This document shows, piece by piece, positions 8,261 through 15,337 of a stretch of 57,069 bases of DNA. The notes beneath the pieces are model-generated. The model did no database searches. It saw nothing but the letters and a program-made list of their open reading frames with translations, and was not told where the DNA came from. This stretch comes from CAYJAY01 sp964368445 (GTDB taxonomy: Bacteria; Bacillota; Clostridia; Oscillospirales; Ruminococcaceae), in the NCBI GenBank assembly GCA_964368445.1, contig CAYJAY010000012.1:1-57069 (forward strand). The letters are read 5' to 3'. The translations under genes were made by a program, and so were the position numbers. How positions within the stretch are numbered: the first letter of the stretch is position 1; each line of letters begins with the position of its first letter.

Positions 8261-9459
8261 TTCAAATCCTCCGCAATTTCCGCTAGTTTTTCGCAAATGT
8301 ATATAACTTGTTGGTCGTTCAACGTGCTGTAAAGCGGAAGCGTTATCTCGTTTTTATAAAGGTTATATGCATTGTCAAAATCTTTTATATCATGCCCCAA
8401 ATTTTTATACGCGGTCATCATGGGAAGTGGTTTAAAGTGGACGTTTGCCGCAATCCCTTGCTTTGCAAGTTCTGTTATTATTTCATTCCTTTTTTGTTCC
8501 GAAATATTATCAAATCTTATCGGATAAAGGTGGTAATTTCCGTCATATTGCTCACTCGTTTGAGGATATGTTTTTATTCCTAACTTTAAAATATGCTTGT
8601 CATAAAGTTCGCTTAATGCTTTTCTTTTTTGGGTCAAGCCGTCATATCGCGAAAGTTGAACGCGCCCAATCGATGCCAAAATATCGGTCATGTTGCATTT
8701 GTATCCCGGTAAAATTATGTCATACTCCCATGCGCCGAGTTTTGTTTTAGCAAATGCATCTTTGTTTTGTCCATGGAGTGAATATAACATAAATTTTTTG
8801 TAGATCTCGTCACACGAAATATTTCCAACATCTTTAAAGCAAACCGCCCCACCTTCGGCGGTCGTGAGGTTTTTAACGGCATGGAACGAAAAACAAGCAA
8901 AGTCCGAACAGTTAGCAACGTTTCTTCCTTTATACATCGAACCGAAAGAATGGGCACAGTCCCCAATAATCGCAACTCTACCAAGCTGATTTTGCATGTC
9001 GCTTTCAGGGTTAAACAGGTTTTTCGCCTCTTCAACAGCAGCAAATATCCCGTCATAGTCGACCGGTATTCCTCCAAAATCAACCGCAATTATTGCTTTT
9101 GTTTTGTTTGTTATAGCTTTTTTAATCCCGTCTATCGAGATATGCGGTCTGTCCTTTTCGCTGTCAACAAAAACAATGTTTGCGCCGACATGGCACACAA
9201 CGCTGGCAGACGAAGTGTAGGTATATGCCGGTACGATTACTTCGTCACCCGGTTTTACGCCTAAAATTCTAAGCGAAAGTTCAAGTGCCGCGGTTGCCGA
9301 GTTTAAACAGGCGGTTTTTGTCGCGCCACAATATTCTGTTATCTCTTGTTCAAATCCCTTTGTTTCGGGTCCTGTGGTTATCCAACCCGAAAGGACGGCT
9401 TTATGCGCATTATTTGCTTCGACTTCGGTCATATCGGGAGGCGAAAACGGAACTTTCAT
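8245..9459 (-). CDS. DegT/DnrJ/EryC1/StrS family sugar aminotransferase
   Basis: A 404-residue PLP-dependent aminotransferase. The PLP-binding lysine is K196 in FHAVKNLTTAEGG, with the partner Asp in IGDCAHSFGS at about residue 167. The N-terminal PPDMTEVEANN, ALSLR-like turn and C-terminal HLYPIR segment are also typical. Such enzymes aminate 4-keto-6-deoxy sugars. Placed directly after a membrane 4,6-dehydratase and before a sugar-1-phosphate transferase, it resembles PglE in the PglF-PglE-PglC pathway to a 4-amino-4,6-dideoxy-GlcNAc derivative. No PglD-type N-acetyltransferase is adjacent. Confidence 0.92.
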   Translation of the reverse strand: MKVPFSPPDMTEVEANNAHKAVLSGWITTGPETKGFEQEITEYCGATKTACLNSATAALELSLRILGVKPGDEVIVPAYTYTSSASVVCHVGANIVFVDSEKDRPHISIDGIKKAITNKTKAIIAVDFGGIPVDYDGIFAAVEEAKNLFNPESDMQNQLGRVAIIGDCAHSFGSMYKGRNVANCSDFACFSFHAVKNLTTAEGGAVCFKDVGNISCDEIYKKFMLYSLHGQNKDAFAKTKLGAWEYDIILPGYKCNMTDILASIGRVQLSRYDGLTQKRKALSELYDKHILKLGIKTYPQTSEQYDGNYHLYPIRFDNISEQKRNEIITELAKQGIAANVHFKPLPMMTAYKNLGHDIKDFDNAYNLYKNEITLPLYSTLNDQQVIYICEKLAEIAEDLKCWQT

Positions 9460-9558
9460 TTGTTAGTCATCCTTTTTTGGGAACTCACAACGTTTTTGTT
9501 GTTACTCTTAAAAATCAAAACTTACGTTTTAATTTTATCTTCAAGCTTCCCTTGTTTT

Positions 9559-11415
9559 TTATTGTTGTGTTGGTGTTATTTGAAATGTCGGAACCATATC
9601 GATAACTGTTGTCACAACCTCTTGGGTTTTGTTTTCATACGCGATCTTTTTAAGTTCCAAAAGTTTTTCAAAAAACTTATCTTTGTCTATCTCGGAAAGA
9701 TTTCCAATAAAAATTTTGTTGTTTGAAGTATCTGTTATTCCCTCTTCGCTTAAAAGTAGTTCTTCAAACAATTTTTCACCCGGTCTTAACCCGGTAAAAA
9801 CTATCTCTATGTCTCGATACGGAATAAATCCGGCAAGCCTAATAAGGTTTTCGGCAAGATCCAAAATCTTAACCGGTTGCCCCATATCAAGAATGAAGAT
9901 TTCCCCTCCGTTTGCCATCTCGGAAGCTTTAATGACAAGGTTAACCGCCTCTGAAATCGTCATGAAATATCGAACTATGTCCGGGTGTGTAATAGTCACA
10001 GGTCCGCCTTGCGAAATTTGTTCTTTGAAAAGCGGAATAACCGAACCGTTTGAACCGAGAACGTTTCCAAATCTAACTGCGACAAACTTTGTTTTGCTGT
10101 TTTTGTGCATAGCTTGAATAACCATCTCACAGATACGCTTTGTTGCGCCCATGATGCTTGTCGGGTTAACCGCTTTATCGGTAGAGATTAGTACAAACGT
10201 CTCAACCGAATATCTATCCGCAGAAACCGCAAGGTTATATGTTCCGCAAACGTTATTTTTAACCGCTTCTTCGGGGCTTATCTCCATAAGGGGCACATGT
10301 TTATGCGCCGCCGCGTGGAAGATAGTGTTCGGGCGTTCGCGCTTTATTATCTCGTCAATTTTTTTACTGTCTCTAACCGATGCGATTAAAACTTCGATAG
10401 GTATGTTTGTTTTGTTTTGTTGTCTTAATTTTTGTTCTGTTTCATAAGTGCTGTTTTCATATATATCAACCAATATAAGTTTTTTTGGAGAACTTGCCAA
10501 TACTTGCCTACAAAGTTCAGAGCCAATAGAACCGCCGCCGCCTGTAACCATAACAACTTTATCTTTAATGTTTTGATATACCGTTTTTTCAAGTTCTATC
10601 TCGTCACGTCCTAAAAGGTCCTCAACCCTAACGTCACGAACGGTTGCCAAAAGGTCTTTGCCGTCGCTTATAAGTTTACTTATATCGGGCAAAAGGCGCA
10701 TGTCACAGTTTGTTTTAGCGCATATATTAAGTATACGCTTTTTTTCTTGTTCCGTTGCGGAAGGAACAGCGACCAGAATTGTGTCGATCTCACACATCGT
10801 TACGAGTTCGGGGATGTTCTTGGTTTCCCCCATAATCTTTATACCCATTATCGCGCGTCCTATTTTTTGCGGGTTGTCGTCCACGGCACAAACGATGTTA
10901 TAATCTGTTGAAACATCTTTAAAAATCTCGTGCAACAACGTCGACGCCGCCTCGCCCCCTCCGACAACCATAACTCTTTTTCGCATAGAACCTGCGTTTG
11001 TGACCTTTGTGTTTCGTATCATTCGATATGTCAACCTCGAATAAAGGGTAAGCGAAGTTGCGAAAAGCGACGACACAAGGTAGATAGAGATTGGAACCCT
11101 TCTTTCGGTGTAGATAATTGTAGTAATAATCAAAAACGCTACAATAGCAAAGAAAGAAGCCATGGCACAACGAAAAAACTCGTATATCTCGGCATAGCGC
11201 CAAAGACTGTCGTACATCCCCATTACTATATAAACTATTTCAAAACAAAGCACAAACAAAACACAGCTTGAAACAAGCATGCTAAGATATACATCGATCG
11301 AGGTTCTTCCTGATATCAAAATCCATGTCATAAGATACGCCGCAGTAACACAGGTTATATCAAGCAACATTAAAAGACGCTTTCTATTTTTTTGGAAAAA
11401 TCCTTGTTTCACCAT
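9559..11415 (-). CDS. membrane nucleotide-sugar 4,6-dehydratase (CapD/PglF/FlaA1-like)
   Basis: A 618-residue protein. Residues 1 to about 130 hold four transmembrane helices. A CoA-binding-like Rossmann region with KRVMVVGGGEAAS follows at about 143. The catalytic SDR domain starts with VTGGGGSIGSELC near residue 290, and continues with FHAAAHKHVPLME, LISTDKAVNPTSIMGATKR, RFGNVLGSNGSVIPLF and FTGLRPGEKLFEELL. Members make UDP-4-keto-6-deoxy-GlcNAc as the first step to bacillosamine-type sugars. It is the first gene of the polysaccharide operon, reading away from a promoter-like sequence about 55 bp upstream. Confidence 0.93.
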   Translation of the reverse strand: MVKQGFFQKNRKRLLMLLDITCVTAAYLMTWILISGRTSIDVYLSMLVSSCVLFVLCFEIVYIVMGMYDSLWRYAEIYEFFRCAMASFFAIVAFLIITTIIYTERRVPISIYLVSSLFATSLTLYSRLTYRMIRNTKVTNAGSMRKRVMVVGGGEAASTLLHEIFKDVSTDYNIVCAVDDNPQKIGRAIMGIKIMGETKNIPELVTMCEIDTILVAVPSATEQEKKRILNICAKTNCDMRLLPDISKLISDGKDLLATVRDVRVEDLLGRDEIELEKTVYQNIKDKVVMVTGGGGSIGSELCRQVLASSPKKLILVDIYENSTYETEQKLRQQNKTNIPIEVLIASVRDSKKIDEIIKRERPNTIFHAAAHKHVPLMEISPEEAVKNNVCGTYNLAVSADRYSVETFVLISTDKAVNPTSIMGATKRICEMVIQAMHKNSKTKFVAVRFGNVLGSNGSVIPLFKEQISQGGPVTITHPDIVRYFMTISEAVNLVIKASEMANGGEIFILDMGQPVKILDLAENLIRLAGFIPYRDIEIVFTGLRPGEKLFEELLLSEEGITDTSNNKIFIGNLSEIDKDKFFEKLLELKKIAYENKTQEVVTTVIDMVPTFQITPTQQ

Positions 11416-11468
11416 ATTGTTTCCTCGACTCGTTAAACTAATAATTAAATTAAATACATATTTAATAT

Positions 11469-11497
11469 ATTTTACAACAAATAAGCAAAATAATCAA
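11469..11497 (-). promoter_or_regulatory. sigma-A type promoter for the polysaccharide operon
   Basis: Read on the minus strand, TTGATT and TAAAAT are separated by exactly 17 bp, about 55 bp before the first gene of the operon. Match to consensus is 4/6 and 5/6. Confidence 0.5.
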
Positions 11498-11603
11498 CCA
11501 AAACCGCTATATATAAAATACGGTTATTTTTATGATACTAAAAAAATCTCATATTTTGTCGCTTCGACGACGTTTTCAGACCTATTGCTACATTTAAAAT
11601 CAT

Positions 11604-11632
11604 GTATATTTGTTTTGTTGCTGTCACACAAC
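11604..11632 (+). promoter_or_regulatory. possible sigma-E promoter upstream of the 50-residue ORF and spoVM
   Basis: GTATATT resembles the sigma-E -35 element and is followed after 14 bp by CACACAAC, a weak match to the -10 consensus CATACA-T. spoVM is a sigma-E gene in Bacillus, so a promoter of this class is expected here, but the match is imperfect. Confidence 0.3.
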
Positions 11633-11685
11633 GATAAAAAAAGAATAGTATGTGTTAAGACTATAACAGTTAGGAGGTGGCGGCC

Positions 11686-11838
11686 ATGAAAAGAGCAACT
11701 TATATGTTACCGAGATACGCGCTTGCGGTTTCTCTTGGAATACTGTTAAGTTTTATTCTTCCCGAAACGGCCTTAATAATCGTTACAACGGTTATCTTTT
11801 CGTCTTCGCTAGCGGTCATAGTTTTGTATTATCGCTGA
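11686..11838 (+). CDS. 50-residue membrane protein upstream of spoVM
   Basis: A short ORF starting MKRATYMLPRYALAVSLGI and ending VLYYR. It has a TAGGAGG ribosome site 7-8 bases before the ATG, as strong as that of any gene in the window. After a basic N-terminus, two hydrophobic stretches are split by a Pro-Glu turn (SFILPETALII). The protein could be a membrane hairpin or one long membrane segment. It ends 18 bp before spoVM and shares its orientation, so both are probably on one transcript. I do not recognise the family. A role in forespore or spore-coat assembly is suggested only by position. Confidence 0.6.
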   Translation: MKRATYMLPRYALAVSLGILLSFILPETALIIVTTVIFSSSLAVIVLYYR

Positions 11839-11856
11839 ATTTAGGAGGTTGTTTAC

Positions 11857-11940
11857 ATGCAAATAGTAGTTGTTAAAAGCCCAAAAGCACTTAAAGGTAT
11901 ATTACGATTTGTCTTTAAGATAAAAAAATCCGAACAGTAG
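11857..11940 (+). CDS. spoVM: stage V sporulation protein M (SpoVM)
   Basis: A 27-codon ORF (MQIVVVKSPKALKGILRF and on) with an AGGAGG ribosome site. Aligned without gaps to Bacillus SpoVM as I recall it, it keeps K7, P9, K10, L12, G14, I15 and R17. Pro9 is the residue needed for correct localisation on convex membranes. SpoVM is an amphipathic helix that marks the forespore outer membrane and anchors SpoIVA. Both SpoIVA and a SipL-like protein are encoded just downstream, which strongly supports the call. The basic C-terminal tail (KIKKSEQ) is usual for clostridial versions. Confidence 0.88.
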   Translation: MQIVVVKSPKALKGILRFVFKIKKSEQ

Positions 11941-11966
11941 AAAATATTTATCCTTCTTTTCACGTG

Positions 11967-11993
11967 AAGCATGCGGAATTTTTTCGCATGCTT
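11967..11993 (+). terminator. hairpin after spoVM, terminator-like
   Basis: AAGCATGCG and CGCATGCTT form a perfect 9-bp stem around a 9-base loop, followed by a short weak T run. It would end or attenuate the short spoVM transcript before the separate promoter of the next gene. Confidence 0.55.
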
Positions 11994-11996
11994 TTA

Positions 11997-12025
11997 TCAT
12001 ATATCGTTTATTAGTTGCATAAACT
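11997..12025 (+). promoter_or_regulatory. sigma-E type promoter for sipL-spoIVA
   Basis: TCATATAT followed after 13 bp by CATAAACT, closely matching the sigma-E pattern (ATATT-like -35, then CATA...T -10). It is placed 27 bp before the sipL start. Mother-cell sigma-E control is the known regime for spoIVA and sipL, so element and genes agree. Confidence 0.62.
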
Positions 12026-12051
12026 TTGATAACGTGAAAAGGAGGATTTTT

Positions 12052-13578
12052 ATGGACAACAATTTTTCTAAAACTATTCTTTCGTCAAGCGAGATAATCT
12101 GTGAAACAAATGTAGAACTTTCTGTCGAAGACGAACTTTCTATACCCGACTATCGCCCGTCGGTGTTTAAAGTTTTAAAGGTTATTTCAGAACCTGTAAT
12201 CATGCAAAAACTTATAGTCGGCAGTCGGATAACGGTTGAAGGTTATGTCAAAGCAACCGTCATCTACCTTTCGGACGAAAAACCCGGCATTTTCGGAGTT
12301 GGAACAAGGCTTGCTTTTTCAAAACAACTCGACGCAAAAGAGGACGCGGGCGACGCAGGAAGCGTCTTTGCAGTTCCGAAAATTTCATATCTAAACTGTA
12401 GAGCAACTAACAAACGCAAACTAGACGTACGAGGCGCAGTTCAAGTCGACATCAAAGCGGTTAAAGAAAAATCTCTTGAGATAGTCGAGGGAAAAGACAA
12501 GGAAAAAGTCGAGTTTCTCAACACTTCGATAGCGGGTATTCGTGTGGTTGAGCAGGTCGAAAAAAGGTTCACAATTGAAGAGGACATCGAGATTGAATCT
12601 ATCGAAGGGATGACCCCGGAACTTATACGCAACTCTAGCGAAGCTGTCATCGAAAGCGCCGTTTGTTTGGATGGTTACATCGAAGTTTCAGGATATTTTA
12701 TCGTTTCAACAGCGTTTTCTTATTGTAACGACGAAGAATACTTCGTGCGACGTTTTGTCTATACTGTGCCGTTTAATCAAACGCTTGATGCACAAAACGC
12801 CAAAAGTTCGCTTGGCGCAATTGCAGACGTCAACATTATATCGGCATCGGTTCAAAGCGAACGCGTAAGCGGAGGGGTTAACGAAGTTTCGATAACTTCG
12901 GTCATAACCGCAGCCGCTATAGAGCCACAAACAATTTCGGCGGCTGTCGATGCTTTTTCACCAAAATATGAAATCTCTCTTGAAACAACATCTGTTACAT
13001 TTCAAAAAGAAAATCTCGACATAGATTTAAAATTTGAAACATCTGCAAAAGCAACAAAAGCCGCCGGTCAAAAATTGATTGATTGTTTTGTGTCGAACGA
13101 AACTGTTTTTGCCGAAATTTCAGACAACGGCATTGTTAACGGCAAAGGAGATATCTGTTTAGTCCTTTCGTTTGGCGATGATGTAGAAACAAAAGAAACA
13201 GCGTTTAATTTCACACTTTCGTTAAACAAGGAAACAGAACCTTCTGCACTCGGCCTTAAACTTCCCGTCATCATTGAGAAACTAGACTTCATTGAACAAG
13301 AACAATCTATAGATATCCAACTAAGCGGATATATTAAGAGCAATAGTTTTTGTTGTGATAAAGTTGATGTTATAACACAAATAGATGTGAATCAAGATAT
13401 CATAAAACAAAAATCCCCCTATTCGTTATGCGTGTACTATTCGCCCGGCGACGAGTGGGTTTTTGATATCGCAAAACGTTTTAATTCCTCGGCAAAGATA
13501 ATTAAACAGGAAAACGGAATTTCAAGCGAACTTATTGAAAACCCTTTAATGCTAATAATTCCGAATCTTTCGGTTTAA
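12052..13578 (+). CDS. sipL: SipL-like SpoIVA-interacting protein (SPOCS/DUF3794 plus LysM)
   Basis: A 508-residue protein. An N-terminal SPOCS (DUF3794) unit lies at about residues 20-110 (VELSVEDELSIPDYRPSVFK). Further SPOCS-like regions follow near 165-260 and 310-420. The last 55 residues look like a LysM domain (SPGDEWVFDIAKRFNSS, ending in LMLIIPNL). This layout is that of Clostridioides difficile SipL, the functional counterpart of Bacillus SpoVID, whose LysM domain binds SpoIVA at the forespore. The partner gene follows 14 bp downstream. An upstream in-frame ATG would add 27 residues, but GGAGG lies only before the start chosen here. Confidence 0.85.
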   Translation: MDNNFSKTILSSSEIICETNVELSVEDELSIPDYRPSVFKVLKVISEPVIMQKLIVGSRITVEGYVKATVIYLSDEKPGIFGVGTRLAFSKQLDAKEDAGDAGSVFAVPKISYLNCRATNKRKLDVRGAVQVDIKAVKEKSLEIVEGKDKEKVEFLNTSIAGIRVVEQVEKRFTIEEDIEIESIEGMTPELIRNSSEAVIESAVCLDGYIEVSGYFIVSTAFSYCNDEEYFVRRFVYTVPFNQTLDAQNAKSSLGAIADVNIISASVQSERVSGGVNEVSITSVITAAAIEPQTISAAVDAFSPKYEISLETTSVTFQKENLDIDLKFETSAKATKAAGQKLIDCFVSNETVFAEISDNGIVNGKGDICLVLSFGDDVETKETAFNFTLSLNKETEPSALGLKLPVIIEKLDFIEQEQSIDIQLSGYIKSNSFCCDKVDVITQIDVNQDIIKQKSPYSLCVYYSPGDEWVFDIAKRFNSSAKIIKQENGISSELIENPLMLIIPNLSV

Positions 13579-13592
13579 GGAGAAAAGAAAAA

Positions 13593-15065
13593 ATGGAAAA
13601 CATTTATAGAGACATTGCTAAAAGAACAAACGGAGAGGTTTTTATCGGGGTTGTAGGTCCCGTTAGAACCGGTAAATCAACCTTTATAAAAAAGGTCATG
13701 GACACCCTTGTAATCCCAAACATAAAAGACAGCTTGCAGCGCGAAAGAACGGTTGACGAACTTCCACAATCGGCGGCAGGTAAAACAATCATGACAACCG
13801 AACCGAAGTTCATTCCCGAACAGGCTATCGAAGTCGAACTTGAGGACAACACAAATCTGCGACTACGATTGATTGATTGTGTTGGGTACATCGTGGACAG
13901 TGCAATAGGCCATATCGAGAACGAACAACCGCGCATGGTAATTTCGCCTTGGTATGACGGAGAGGTTCCGTTCAACATCGCCGCCGAAACCGGCACAAAA
14001 AAAGTTATAACAGAACATTCGACAATCGGTATCGTAATTACTACCGACGGTTCAATAACCAACATCGGTCGTTCGGAATATGAAGGACCCGAGCGCAGAG
14101 TTGTTAATGAACTTAAAATGCTTAACAAGCCGTTTGTCATGCTTCTAAACTGTTTAAATCCGCGTTCAGAACAAAGCATTGGTCTTGCTATGATGCTTCA
14201 GTCTGAATATGATGTTCCTGTTTTACCTATAAACTGTCTCGAGCTTGACGAGGTTATGTTAAAACGAATCTTAACACTTGTTACAAGCGAATTCCCCGTT
14301 CATCAGATAAATTTCAACCTACCGGGTTGGGTAAACTTCCTTCCGCGTGAGCATAAAGTTAAATCGGACATATACGGAACAATCCGATATTTTTGTTCAA
14401 ACGTTAGCAAGATGCGGGACGTTGGGGTTTTAATCCCTGAATTTGAAGAATGTGAATCGGTTGAAACGGCGCAAAAAATTTCGGCAGACCTTGGAAACGG
14501 AACTATCGAGATTGAGGTAAGCCTTCCAAACGGCCTGTTTTACAAGACGATTGGCGAGATGACGGGAATCGATGTATCAGACGAGGCTAGTTTGTTCTGT
14601 TCATTCGCTGAACTTGCCGCTATGAAAGAAAGCTATTCAAAGGTTATAGCAGCAGTCGAGCAAGCAAAGGCAACAGGATATGGAATTGTCATGCCAACCA
14701 TCGACGAACTTCGCCTCGAAGAGCCCGAGATTATGAACCAAGGCGGCAAATATGGAGTTCGCCTTAAAGCCTCTGCCCCGTCTATCCACATGCTTTCCGC
14801 CGACATCACGACCGAGATTAATCCAATTGTCGGAAGCGAAAAACAATCAGAAGAACTTGTCATGTATCTTCTCGGCGAGTTTGAAGAAAACCCGCTAAAA
14901 ATCTGGCAATCTAACATCTTTGGAAAATCACTTAACGAGCTTGTCAACGAAGGGCTCCAAAACAAACTGACAAGGTTGCCGGCAGAAGCGAGAGGAAAAC
15001 TCCAACAGACGTTGGAAGGAATTATAAACGAGGGTTGTAACGGTTTGGTTTGCATTATACTTTAA
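13593..15065 (+). CDS. spoIVA: stage IV sporulation protein A (spore coat morphogenetic ATPase)
   Basis: A 490-residue protein, the normal length for the family. The Walker A motif GPVRTGKST lies at about residues 21-29, followed by LRLIDCVGYIVD. The C-terminus CNGLVCIIL matches the conserved SpoIVA ending. SpoIVA hydrolyses ATP to polymerise irreversibly into the basement layer of the spore coat on the mother-cell face of the forespore. It is held there by SpoVM and SipL/SpoVID, both encoded immediately upstream. An AAGGAG site precedes the ATG, and a strong terminator follows the stop within 40 bp. Confidence 0.97.
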   Translation: MENIYRDIAKRTNGEVFIGVVGPVRTGKSTFIKKVMDTLVIPNIKDSLQRERTVDELPQSAAGKTIMTTEPKFIPEQAIEVELEDNTNLRLRLIDCVGYIVDSAIGHIENEQPRMVISPWYDGEVPFNIAAETGTKKVITEHSTIGIVITTDGSITNIGRSEYEGPERRVVNELKMLNKPFVMLLNCLNPRSEQSIGLAMMLQSEYDVPVLPINCLELDEVMLKRILTLVTSEFPVHQINFNLPGWVNFLPREHKVKSDIYGTIRYFCSNVSKMRDVGVLIPEFEECESVETAQKISADLGNGTIEIEVSLPNGLFYKTIGEMTGIDVSDEASLFCSFAELAAMKESYSKVIAAVEQAKATGYGIVMPTIDELRLEEPEIMNQGGKYGVRLKASAPSIHMLSADITTEINPIVGSEKQSEELVMYLLGEFEENPLKIWQSNIFGKSLNELVNEGLQNKLTRLPAEARGKLQQTLEGIINEGCNGLVCIIL

Positions 15066-15101
15066 ACTTTAAAAAAAATGTGAAATCGAAACATAAAGCA
15101 T

Positions 15102-15129
15102 AAAACCGCCTCTTTAAGGGGCGGTTTTT
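15102..15129 (+). terminator. intrinsic terminator of the spoIVA operon
   Basis: AAAACCGCCTC pairs with GGGGCGGTTTT (one G-T pair) around a TTTAA loop, followed by T residues. Confidence 0.85.
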
Positions 15130-15258
15130 AATGAAAAAAATTAAGTTGAACCCTATGGTATGTTTCTTAAACAGTATCAAATTATAACAAGCTGACGTCG
15201 CCATTTTATTGCTCAGTTATAGTTTAGAGTTATTTTTACTAGTGACAGACATAACATC

Positions 15259-15302
15259 AAAAAATGTTGCAACAAAACTTAAATTTTGCTACAACACTTT
15301 TT
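15259..15302 (-). terminator. intrinsic terminator at the end of the ftsZ-side operon
   Basis: A 19-bp stem with three G-U pairs and a six-base loop. On the minus strand it ends in a run of six T, and it also has a T run on the plus strand. It lies 36 bp past the stop codon of the long coiled-coil gene and faces the spoIVA terminator, insulating the two converging operons. Confidence 0.75.
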
Positions 15303-15337
15303 AAATATTTATCTAATGTAAATGATCTATTTTCCGC

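Noticed and set aside
9629..10117. 162-codon plus-strand ORF antisense to the membrane dehydratase gene
   Set aside because: It is a shadow of a clearly conserved gene on the other strand, with no start signal. Many similar antisense frames across the window were dropped for the same reason.
11502..11532. AACCG/CGGTT imperfect hairpin upstream of the spoVM region
   Set aside because: Only five paired bases with a long AT-rich loop, too weak to call a terminator or regulatory RNA.
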